DNA from: Gammaproteobacteria bacterium
GTDB taxonomy: Bacteria > Gemmatimonadota > Gemmatimonadetes > Longimicrobiales > Gaopeijiaceae
Length of the DNA: 13,229 nt
Direction: 5' to 3'
Assembly (NCBI GenBank): GCA_024638345.1
Contig: JAHEKL010000033.1
Span: forward strand, 2,289 to 15,517
Shown in pieces: positions 1-6,609 of the stretch. The notes beneath the pieces are model-generated. The model searched no databases. It saw only the letters and a list, made by a program, of their open reading frames with translations, and was not told where the DNA came from. Within the stretch, counting starts at the first letter, position 1, and every line of letters starts with the position of its first letter. Position numbers and translations under genes: made by a program.

Positions 1-719
1 GCCGTTTCGGGATCGCCGAGCTCGAGGAAGTGCCGGCTCATGGAGATCGAGTCCGGTCGCGTGCAGAATCCCCGCTCGATCCGAACGAATCCCTTCTCTC
101 CGTTACGCTCGACATCGTGGGGGACGTAGCCCAATTCCGCGACGAGCCTGAGAAGGCGATGCTTGAGGGCGTCGACGCGTCCCATCCACGCCGGCTCGAT
201 CAGGAACCAGGGGCCGGCGCCGAAACCCGTCCCATGCAGCGAAACATGCAGGTCAAAGGGTCTTCCAGATCCACTCCACCATTCGAACACGGCTCGATTC
301 TCAGGTCGGGCACCCTGGTCCGACTGCCCACGGGGAAAACCGAACTCTACGTCGTCCCCGGGCAACTCCCGTACGGCTCCATGGAGGTATCTGCCCAGCT
401 CGAAGACCGTTGCATCCTCGTCGATCCAGACCGCGTTGCGCTCTCCACCGTCCGGATTGACGTGTGGAACGATCCACCACCTGTGCCCGGACAGCCACGG
501 GTCTGCCGGGTCGAGCATGGAGAGGTAGCCAACGAGATGGCGGAGGAGCCGAGGTCCGACAGGCTCGTCCGCATGGCAGCCGGCGAGAAGACTCACGTCC
601 CGGGCTCCGCTCCCGAAGCGAAATCCCCGAATGGGACGGCCCTCGCGGGAGCGACCCAGGACCGGGCCTTCGTCATGCGAGACCGGGGGGCTCTCGATCA
701 ATGACTCGAATCGTTCCAT
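1..719 (-). CDS. M14 zinc carboxypeptidase-like protein (partial, C-terminus off left edge)
   Basis: This is a probable zinc metallopeptidase that removes residues from peptides. The gene reads leftward and runs off the window edge, so only about 239 N-terminal residues are visible. The M14 signatures are in order: a GRSREGRPI block near residues 22-30, the HxxE zinc motif as H49-A-D-E52, an NPDGGERN block at residues 88-95, a PENRA stretch at 139-143 that resembles the M14 substrate-binding region, and LHGTG at 161-165 with H162 as the third zinc ligand. The catalytic Glu expected in the C-terminal part lies outside the window. There is no signal peptide, so it may be cytosolic. ATG at 719 is chosen because it is the first ATG in frame; TTG at 725 is an alternative, and no strong ribosome binding site is visible. 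It diverges from the cyclase gene by 52 bp. The family call is firm but the substrate is unknown. Confidence 0.85.
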   Translation of the reverse strand, partial: MERFESLIESPPVSHDEGPVLGRSREGRPIRGFRFGSGARDVSLLAGCHADEPVGPRLLRHLVGYLSMLDPADPWLSGHRWWIVPHVNPDGGERNAVWIDEDATVFELGRYLHGAVRELPGDDVEFGFPRGQSDQGARPENRAVFEWWSGSGRPFDLHVSLHGTGFGAGPWFLIEPAWMGRVDALKHRLLRLVAELGYVPHDVERNGEKGFVRIERGFCTRPDSISMSRHFLELGDPET

Positions 720-771
720 ACTCAAATCACATGTGGGTCTTCAGCGCGCATTCGTGAGATCAGGAGTCGCA
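720..771. promoter_or_regulatory. Short divergent intergenic region
   Basis: These 52 bases separate the starts of two divergent genes, the M14 peptidase (minus) and the cyclase-family lipoprotein (plus), so promoters for both must lie here or reach into the coding ends. An AGGAG at 762-766 sits 5 bases before the ATG at 772 and is a good ribosome binding site for the plus gene. A CATACT at 717-722 could be a weak -10 box for the plus gene, but no convincing -35 precedes it. The placement follows from geometry; the exact promoter elements are not proven. Confidence 0.4.
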
Positions 772-1578
772 ATGTACCGCATCGCCTTGCTCCTCGTGCC
801 GGTCCTGGCCGTCGCGTGCGGATCCGGTCCGCAGGACCATTCGGGCGTCTTCGACGGGCGCGCGGGTGACTGGGTGGATTTGAGCCACTCGTTTTCCCCG
901 TCCACCATCTACTGGCCTACGGACACGACCGGGTTCGTGCTGACCGAGCAGGCCTACGGTCCAACCGAGGGGGGTTGGTTCTATGCATCGTACGAGTTCC
1001 AGTCCGCCGAGCACGGCGGAACTCACCTCGATGCACCGATCCATTTCTCGGAGGGACGGTGGACCAATGAGGAAATTCCGCTCTCGAGCCTCATGGGCCC
1101 GGCGGCGGTCCTCGACGTGTCGTCCCGCGCAGACCCGGATTACCTCGTAACAATCGCCGATCTCACGGAGTGGGAATCTCTGAACGGACCGCTACCAGAA
1201 GGGGGAGTCCTGCTCCTGAGGACCGACTGGAGCGCCCGCTGGAACGACCGGGCGGCCTACCTCGGCACCAGCGCCATCGGTCCCGACGCCGTGCCCGAGC
1301 TGCATTTCCCCGGTCTCGATCCAGAAGCGGCGCAGTGGCTGGTGGACAATCGAGAGATGGTGGCCGTCGGCATCGACACTCCCAGTATCGACTACGGGCA
1401 ATCCGTGGACTTCCGCTCGCACGTAATCCTCTACTCCGCGAATGTGATCGGCTTCGAGAACGTCACCCAACTCAGTCGGCTGCCGGCGGTCGGTAGCTTC
1501 GTAGTCGCGCTTCCCATGAAGATCGAGGGGGGCAGCGGCGGACCACTCCGAATCGTCGCTTTCGTGCCGGCGCCATGA
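772..1578 (+). CDS. Cyclase family (kynurenine formamidase-like) lipoprotein
   Basis: This is a predicted metal-dependent amide hydrolase of the cyclase family (PF04199), related to bacterial kynurenine formamidase and isatin hydrolase. The protein has 268 residues. Its first 15 residues form a lipoprotein signal with lipobox LAVAC, Cys16 being the anchor. The hallmark HxGTHxDxPxH motif is complete as H81, H85, D87 and H91. A WVDLSHSFSP block at 34-43 is the usual N-terminal signature, and a GIDTPSIDYG block in the C-terminal half is also typical. ATG at 772 follows AGGAG, which makes it a better start than the longer open frame upstream. Most relatives known to me are soluble, so a lipid-anchored periplasmic version is less common. 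The substrate cannot be told from sequence; no kynurenine-pathway neighbours are present. Confidence 0.9.
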   Translation: MYRIALLLVPVLAVACGSGPQDHSGVFDGRAGDWVDLSHSFSPSTIYWPTDTTGFVLTEQAYGPTEGGWFYASYEFQSAEHGGTHLDAPIHFSEGRWTNEEIPLSSLMGPAAVLDVSSRADPDYLVTIADLTEWESLNGPLPEGGVLLLRTDWSARWNDRAAYLGTSAIGPDAVPELHFPGLDPEAAQWLVDNREMVAVGIDTPSIDYGQSVDFRSHVILYSANVIGFENVTQLSRLPAVGSFVVALPMKIEGGSGGPLRIVAFVPAP

Positions 1579-1747
1579 TACCTCGGTCGGTCCAGGCCGG
1601 GTGCTTCCATGACGCGTCGCCGCAAGCCTGCCCGGCTTGTCGAATCGCCCGGTTTCAAGGGGCCGAGAGCCTTGCCGCGGACAGCGCTCGGGCCCATTCT
1701 AAAATGATTGATCGTACCGTATGGAGACGTCCTCGGAGGAGCGTGCG
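1579..1747 (+). promoter_or_regulatory. Intergenic region with hairpin and possible -10 box for the cytochrome operon
   Basis: This gap lies between the cyclase gene and the cytochrome operon. A hairpin with a 6-bp stem (CAAGCC 1623-1628, GGCTTG 1634-1639) and a 5-base loop could end cyclase transcription, although no T-run follows it. TAAAAT at 1700-1705 matches the -10 consensus at five of six positions. The nearest TTGCCG (1672-1677) is 22 bases upstream of it, too far for a normal -35, so the promoter is tentative. GGAGGA at 1735-1740 is a strong ribosome binding site for the ATG at 1748. Confidence 0.35.
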
Positions 1748-3226
1748 ATGAACGTCCGAAACCTGCTGCCAGCGGTCAGCCTGGTCCTGATGGCTCCCGC
1801 CGCCCTGAGTGCCCAGTACCCGGCGAGAGACGGCACCGTGGCGAACATCGAGCCGTATTCCTTCGCGGCCGAGGACTTCGGAATCGACCCCGCCACGGTC
1901 ACCTTCACGAAGGACATCGCGCCCATTCTGCAAAGGAGTTGCCAGAACTGCCACCGGCCCGGTGGCGGAGCGCCGATGTCGCTCGTGACCTATGACGAAG
2001 TGCGGCCCTGGGCCCCGATGATCGAGTACCGGACGGCAATCCGCGACCGAATGGGCGCGATGCCTCCCTTCTTCCTCGAGAAAGGGATCGGGATTCAGGA
2101 GTTCAAGAACGATCCTTCCTTGAGCGACGAAGAGCTGGCCAAGATTCAGGCATGGGTGGACCAGGGTGCCCCGAGGGGGGATCCGGCCGACCTGCCGACG
2201 CCTCGGGACTTCTCGGAAGAGGGCACATGGACCTTGGGCGAACCGGACCTGGTCGTACGGTCTCCTGTCATGACCATGCCCGCGGTCGGGCCGGACCGTT
2301 GGGGTGATATCGGAATCGTTCCGACCGGTCTGACCGAGGATCGTTATGTGCAGTCGGTGGAGATCCGAGAGGTAAACGACATTCCGGCGGATGTGGAGCC
2401 GACCACGGTCGGCGGTCGCTACATCTTCCATCACATGACCTATTCCAGCGGCGTGCTGAACCCAGACGGGACGGAGATCATCGAGGATACGCGACAGGGT
2501 TGGCCCATTCACGAGGTCGGGCGCAATCCGGACATCTTCCTCAATGGCGTAGGCATGCTCCTGCAGGCCAACTCCGCGCTCCATCTGCGTGCGTCCCACC
2601 TCCACGCAACCGGCTGGAGGGAGACGACCGGCCAACTCGAGTTCGGGTATCGGTTCTTCCCGAAGGGCTACGAGCCGCAGTACCGACGATCCGGCGGTAC
2701 CGGTGGGAACGGTATCGACATCGATGTCAAGCCGAATCAGGCTGGTCAGGAGTTCCACATGTATCGGGTGCTCAGCGACCACACGATGATCATGGCGTTC
2801 GAGCCGCATCTGCATGCGCCCGGCGTGCGGATGTGCCTGGAAGCGATCTGGGGGATCAACCGGTTCACCCTGAATTGCGTCGGCTACGACCACAACTGGG
2901 TCAAGCAGTACGTCTACGCTGAGGATGCAGCGCCACTGCTGCCCAAAGGCACGATCCTTCACATCACCGGTTTCGTCGACACCACGTCCCAGAACCCCAA
3001 CCTCGCGGACACGCGGAACTGGGCCGGTGGAGGCCGCCGATCCGTCTCCAACATGTTCATCGACCTCGGACAGTCCGTCCGGCTGACCGAGGAGCAGTTC
3101 CAGGCCAAGATGGAGGAGCGGAGGACCAAGCTGGGCGATCGAAACGCCTACGACATCGGATGCCCACTGTGTTGGGCTCCGGTGATCGAGATGGAGGACG
3201 CGGCCGCGGGGGGCGACAGCCAGTGA
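1748..3226 (+). CDS. Secreted cytochrome c fused to PHM-like copper monooxygenase domain
   Basis: This exported protein of 492 residues should bind one c-type heme and probably two copper ions. The signal peptide spans residues 1-22 (cleavage ALSA/Q). The heme motif is C65-Q-N-C68-H69, and M105 in an MPP context is a likely axial ligand. The C-terminal two thirds resembles the copper type II, ascorbate-dependent monooxygenase fold (PHM/DBM family). Candidate ligands are H228-H229 in FHHMTY, H284 and H286 in ASHLHATG, H354 and H356 in EPHLHAPG, and M436 in SVSNMF; these follow the PHM order of HH, H, HxH, Met. A C-terminal CPLC (C472, C475) is unexplained. The start is fixed by GGAGGA seven bases upstream and by the signal peptide; an ATG 27 bases upstream is less likely. 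The gene overlaps the next by 4 bp. A redox enzyme is likely, but the substrate and true monooxygenase activity are not established. Confidence 0.85.
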   Translation: MNVRNLLPAVSLVLMAPAALSAQYPARDGTVANIEPYSFAAEDFGIDPATVTFTKDIAPILQRSCQNCHRPGGGAPMSLVTYDEVRPWAPMIEYRTAIRDRMGAMPPFFLEKGIGIQEFKNDPSLSDEELAKIQAWVDQGAPRGDPADLPTPRDFSEEGTWTLGEPDLVVRSPVMTMPAVGPDRWGDIGIVPTGLTEDRYVQSVEIREVNDIPADVEPTTVGGRYIFHHMTYSSGVLNPDGTEIIEDTRQGWPIHEVGRNPDIFLNGVGMLLQANSALHLRASHLHATGWRETTGQLEFGYRFFPKGYEPQYRRSGGTGGNGIDIDVKPNQAGQEFHMYRVLSDHTMIMAFEPHLHAPGVRMCLEAIWGINRFTLNCVGYDHNWVKQYVYAEDAAPLLPKGTILHITGFVDTTSQNPNLADTRNWAGGGRRSVSNMFIDLGQSVRLTEEQFQAKMEERRTKLGDRNAYDIGCPLCWAPVIEMEDAAAGGDSQ

Positions 3227-4221
3227 TCGATCGCGGAACGCGAACCCGGCTGCGCTGGGGGTCGCTCTTGGTGTGGATGGTTCTGGTAACGGGCGCCCAG
3301 GCCGTCTCGGCTCAGGATCCGACCGGACGGATGATGCACATGAGGGGTCAGATCGTCTCCCCCGCATACGAGGGGTGGTGGCCCAACGAGGATGGGTCGT
3401 TCACGATGTGGTTCGGATACATGAACTCCAACTGGGAACAGGAGTTCGATATTCCGGTCGGTCCCGCGAACTACTTCTCTCTGAGTGAGGCCGGCGGGCT
3501 GGATGACCTAGAGCTCGACGCGTATGAGGTGGGTATCGCCGATCAGGGTCAGCCGGCCCATTTCTACCCGAGACGCAACCCGTTCCTTTTCACGGTCCAG
3601 GTGCCCGCGGACTTCGGAGACAAAGAATGGGTCTGGACCGTGAAGACGCAGGGAGAGACGAACCGCGCCTACGGGCTCCTCGCCCCCGATTACCGGATGG
3701 ATCCGCAGGTGATGTCGACGGAAGTCGGGGGCAACTTCGGGAGCTTGGATGATCGCCTACGTACGAACCTCCCTCCGGGCTTGGACGTGGAGGGAGACCC
3801 CCACCGGACCGTGAAGGTGGGGGAACCCCTGCAGATCGTGGCCTTCGCAGACGATCCTGACGACTATCCGGCCCGGAGGGAGGACAGGGGAGCTCTACCG
3901 ATGACGTTGGAAGACCTCTACAGCGTTCCCTCGGGCTCGACGGTTCAAGGCGCGCCGGGCCTCAGGTTCTCCTGGATGGTCTACCGCGGCCCCGCACGCC
4001 ACGTTCGATTCGATCCCACACAGAGGAAGACGTGGATGGACTCGCGGGTGTGGGGGAACTCACCTTGGTCGCCTCCCCGACACATTCCCGAGCCTCCCGA
4101 GGACGGGAGGTGGGTGGTCAATGTGACGTTCGATGAGCCCGGAGAGTACGTGCTCCGTGGAGTCGCCAGCGACGGTTCCCACTTCAGCTACGAGAACGTG
4201 ACGGTCCGCGTGACGCGTTGA
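3223..4221 (+). CDS. Secreted protein of unknown function
   Basis: I do not recognise a named family. The 332-residue product starts at GTG 3223, within the GTGA overlap with the preceding stop. This start gives a clean signal peptide (arginine-rich n-region, hydrophobic core near residues 13-28, cleavage VSA/Q around 30-31). The mature protein is rich in Trp, Tyr, Pro and Gly. A block near residues 40-60 (GWWPNEDGS, then FGYMN) looks like a conserved N-terminal beta domain. The last about 35 residues (PGEYVLRGVASDG...) look like the final strands of an Ig-like or PKD-like beta-sandwich. No heme motif and no Cys-based metal site is visible. Being translationally coupled to the cytochrome/copper protein, it is probably a periplasmic partner or accessory protein. 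That role is inferred from context only. Confidence 0.75.
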   Translation: MIDRGTRTRLRWGSLLVWMVLVTGAQAVSAQDPTGRMMHMRGQIVSPAYEGWWPNEDGSFTMWFGYMNSNWEQEFDIPVGPANYFSLSEAGGLDDLELDAYEVGIADQGQPAHFYPRRNPFLFTVQVPADFGDKEWVWTVKTQGETNRAYGLLAPDYRMDPQVMSTEVGGNFGSLDDRLRTNLPPGLDVEGDPHRTVKVGEPLQIVAFADDPDDYPARREDRGALPMTLEDLYSVPSGSTVQGAPGLRFSWMVYRGPARHVRFDPTQRKTWMDSRVWGNSPWSPPRHIPEPPEDGRWVVNVTFDEPGEYVLRGVASDGSHFSYENVTVRVTR

Positions 4222-5405
4222 CGGGATTGACCTCCGTCCGTCGCGTGGCCCGTCTCTTCGCTCTCCTAAGCCTCCCCTTGATGACCCCCGGCATGGGTTC
4301 CGGACAACAGTCCGACCGCCCCAGAGCCCGAGATCTCGGGATCATCGTCGGGGTCTTCGATCCCGGTATCGAGAACGCGATCACCGACGTCTCCGGAGTC
4401 CGCGTAGGTCACACCACGGTGATCGAGCCGCCGGACATCCGGACCGGCGTCACCGCCATCCTTCCTCACGACGAAAACCCCTTTCTGTCCCGCGTTCCGG
4501 GCGCCGTACACGTCGCGAACGGCTTCGGAAAGCTCCTCGGGGTCACGCAGATCCGAGAGTTGGGGGAGATCGAGACCCCCATTCTCCTGACCTGCACACT
4601 GTGTGTCTGGAAGGCGGCCGACGCGATGGTCGACTGGATGCTGACGCAGCAGGGAATGGAGGATGTGCAGTCCATCAACCCCGTCGTTGGCGAGACGAAT
4701 GATGGCGGTCTGAACGATATCCGTTCTCGCCCTATCCGACCGGAGCACGTCGTAGCGGCGCTCGAGGCTGCGACGGACGGACCGGTCGAGGAGGGGGCGG
4801 TGGGAGGTGGGGCGGGAACCGAGACCTTCGGATGGAAGGGCGGTATCGGCACCAGCAGTCGGGTCCTTCCCGCCAGTCTCGGGGGATACACGGTCGGCGT
4901 CCTCGTACAAACGAACTTCGGTGGCATCTTGCAGATCAATGGTGCGCCGGTCGGGATCGAGCTCGGCCGCTACTCGTTCTCGGAGCAGGTCTCGCGGGAT
5001 CAGCCTTTCGACGCGAACGACGTCCAGCAGGGAGGCTCAATCATGATGGTCGTCGCTACCGACGCTCCGGTGTCCGATCGCAACCTGGAGCGAATCGCGC
5101 TACGGGCTGTGATGGGGCTGTCCCGAACAGGGTCGTATGCCAGCAATGGGTCCGGTGACTACGTCATCGCCTTCTCGACGGCCCCGGCCGTTCGCCGCTC
5201 GAGAGAGGGTGACGTTCGCTCCTTGGAAGACCTCGCCAACCCGAGCGTGAGCCCTCTCTTCCAGGCGACGATCGAGGCCACGGAGGAGGCCATCTACAAC
5301 TCGATCCTGAAGGCGGAGACGGTGACGAGCAACGGCAGGACCGTCGAGGCCCTTCCGATTGCCGAGACCATGGAGATCTTGGAGCGACACGGCGCGATCC
5401 GCTGA
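4218..5405 (+). CDS. P1 family (S58, DmpA-type) peptidase, exported
   Basis: This is an L-aminopeptidase/D-esterase-type N-terminal nucleophile hydrolase. DmpA relatives cut themselves before a catalytic Ser and then remove N-terminal residues from peptides or amides. The product has 395 residues. An ITDVSGVRVGH block at 55-65 is the family's N-terminal signature, ETNDG lies at 159-163, and N233 in VQTNFGG probably matches the DmpA active-site Asn. The G273-S274 pair in GGSIMMVVATDAP is the expected self-cleavage site and nucleophile, followed by SRTGS. The start is TTG 4218, inside a TTGA overlap with the preceding stop; TTG 4227 and GTG 4242 are alternatives. Residues 7-30 look like a signal peptide, so the enzyme is probably periplasmic. 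It is the third gene of the cytochrome operon. The residue after ETNDG is Gly164; family members often have a larger side chain there, as far as I recall. Confidence 0.9.
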   Translation: MTGLTSVRRVARLFALLSLPLMTPGMGSGQQSDRPRARDLGIIVGVFDPGIENAITDVSGVRVGHTTVIEPPDIRTGVTAILPHDENPFLSRVPGAVHVANGFGKLLGVTQIRELGEIETPILLTCTLCVWKAADAMVDWMLTQQGMEDVQSINPVVGETNDGGLNDIRSRPIRPEHVVAALEAATDGPVEEGAVGGGAGTETFGWKGGIGTSSRVLPASLGGYTVGVLVQTNFGGILQINGAPVGIELGRYSFSEQVSRDQPFDANDVQQGGSIMMVVATDAPVSDRNLERIALRAVMGLSRTGSYASNGSGDYVIAFSTAPAVRRSREGDVRSLEDLANPSVSPLFQATIEATEEAIYNSILKAETVTSNGRTVEALPIAETMEILERHGAIR

Positions 5406-5438
5406 GGCTCGGATGGACTCCGGGGTCGCCGCCGTTCC

Positions 5439-6602
5439 CTAGTTTGGCTCCGCCGACGCCCGGTGGCGACTGACCCTGACCTCGAATCGGCGCGGTTCGA
5501 CCGAAGTGGGGGGACCGTCGAAATACGCGGTAGCGGTGAGGCGTGAACCTGCAGGCACGAGCACAGGTTCCTGCAGGATGTAGGGAGTCGGCCAATCCAG
5601 CGGGATGTCCCGGGCGAAGAGAAGGATCTCGCTCCCTCCGTCCGGCCGGCGTGCCGTGACCTCGAGTGAGCGGATACCGGGATCGAATCGGGGGAGCAGG
5701 GACCAGATCACCGTATCATGGCCGATCGGCCCCTCGGCTCGAATCACTCCCACGGCCGATCCCCGCAGGTCTCCGGCCCCTTGGAGTAACAGGTCGGGCT
5801 CCGTCAGCGCCCCTTCGTCGGCTGGCGATGCGAAGAACAAGCCCAGGGTGCCGACTTCACCCGTCCCCGCGTACGATCCTGCGTAACGGACCTCGGCCAC
5901 GATTCTGCTCTCCGCGGTCAGGGTCTGTACGCGGCCACTGGGCAGCTCCACGAAACCATGCCACGGGGTCCAGCTTCCCAGCCAGTTCCCGCCGTCCTCG
6001 AGAAATAGATCGACAGCCCTGAGCTCTCCGTGCCCACTCGGCTGAAACTCGACAGCCCGCACTCGACGATCACCGTCGAGGCCGACTTCGACCACGATCC
6101 GTTCACGATCTGCCAGCGGCACGGTGGATCGGAGTGAAAGGGTCTGGTCCGGTGGTCCGAGCTTCCACTCGTCGGTTGTGCCGGGGCTCGCCTGGAGCGG
6201 GGCGGGTGCCACGGAATCCGTGACGTTGAGGAAGACCTCTCCGTCGTTTCGGGGCCCCAACCCCTCGACCCACGAAACGATGAACTGCATCTCGCGCGTG
6301 GTGAGACGGTTGTGGTTGGAGAATCGCTCATAGCCCGCGACCGCCGCCCAAGGGGGCATGTGCCGGGTCGATACCGCCCTCAGGATCGACTCCCTGGCGA
6401 GCCACACCTGCTCGTACGTTGTAAGCGAGAACGCCGGTCCCGGCTCGACATGACACGAGACACAGTGATCGTTCAGGATACGGACGATCTCACGGTCGAA
6501 TACAACCGTGTTCGTCGTGGTGACGTGGGTCAGCCCGACTCCGGGCCATAGGATCCATCCCAGGACCGCCGTTCCCGCTAGGAGCCCCCAAGCGCGGTTC
6601 AT
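5439..6602 (-). CDS. Cytochrome c protein with degenerate PHM-like C-terminal domain
   Basis: This exported 387-residue heme protein is the last gene of the minus-strand operon. A hydrophobic segment at residues 5-24 is a signal peptide or anchor. The heme motif is C47-V-S-C50-H51, with M82 in HMPPW as likely axial ligand. The rest resembles the copper-monooxygenase C-domain by its order of blocks: VRAVEFQPSG, then AEVRYAGSYAG, then LPRFDPGIRSLEV with PDGG, then YILQEPVLVPAGSRLTATA and FDGPP. The His pairs that bind copper in the family are not there: HH reads RA, HxH positions read RYA and RFD, and the late Met block is missing because the protein ends early. It is therefore probably a heme protein with a structural, non-copper domain. 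ATG 6602 is 7 bases past the upstream stop; longer starts would overlap the upstream gene and lose the signal peptide. It is convergent with the peptidase, 33 bp apart. Confidence 0.85.
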   Translation of the reverse strand: MNRAWGLLAGTAVLGWILWPGVGLTHVTTTNTVVFDREIVRILNDHCVSCHVEPGPAFSLTTYEQVWLARESILRAVSTRHMPPWAAVAGYERFSNHNRLTTREMQFIVSWVEGLGPRNDGEVFLNVTDSVAPAPLQASPGTTDEWKLGPPDQTLSLRSTVPLADRERIVVEVGLDGDRRVRAVEFQPSGHGELRAVDLFLEDGGNWLGSWTPWHGFVELPSGRVQTLTAESRIVAEVRYAGSYAGTGEVGTLGLFFASPADEGALTEPDLLLQGAGDLRGSAVGVIRAEGPIGHDTVIWSLLPRFDPGIRSLEVTARRPDGGSEILLFARDIPLDWPTPYILQEPVLVPAGSRLTATAYFDGPPTSVEPRRFEVRVSRHRASAEPN

Positions 6603-6609
6603 GAGTCGA

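Noticed and set aside
30..704. Plus-strand open frame of 224 codons at the left edge
   Set aside because: It mirrors the minus-strand M14 carboxypeptidase, whose HxxE, NPDG and LHG motifs are clear; the plus frame has no family resemblance.
1655..3367. Long minus-strand open frame of 570 codons
   Set aside because: It is antisense to the cytochrome c/PHM-like gene, which has a signal peptide, CxxCH and conserved His motifs. The antisense product shows no recognisable domain and is a by-product of high GC.
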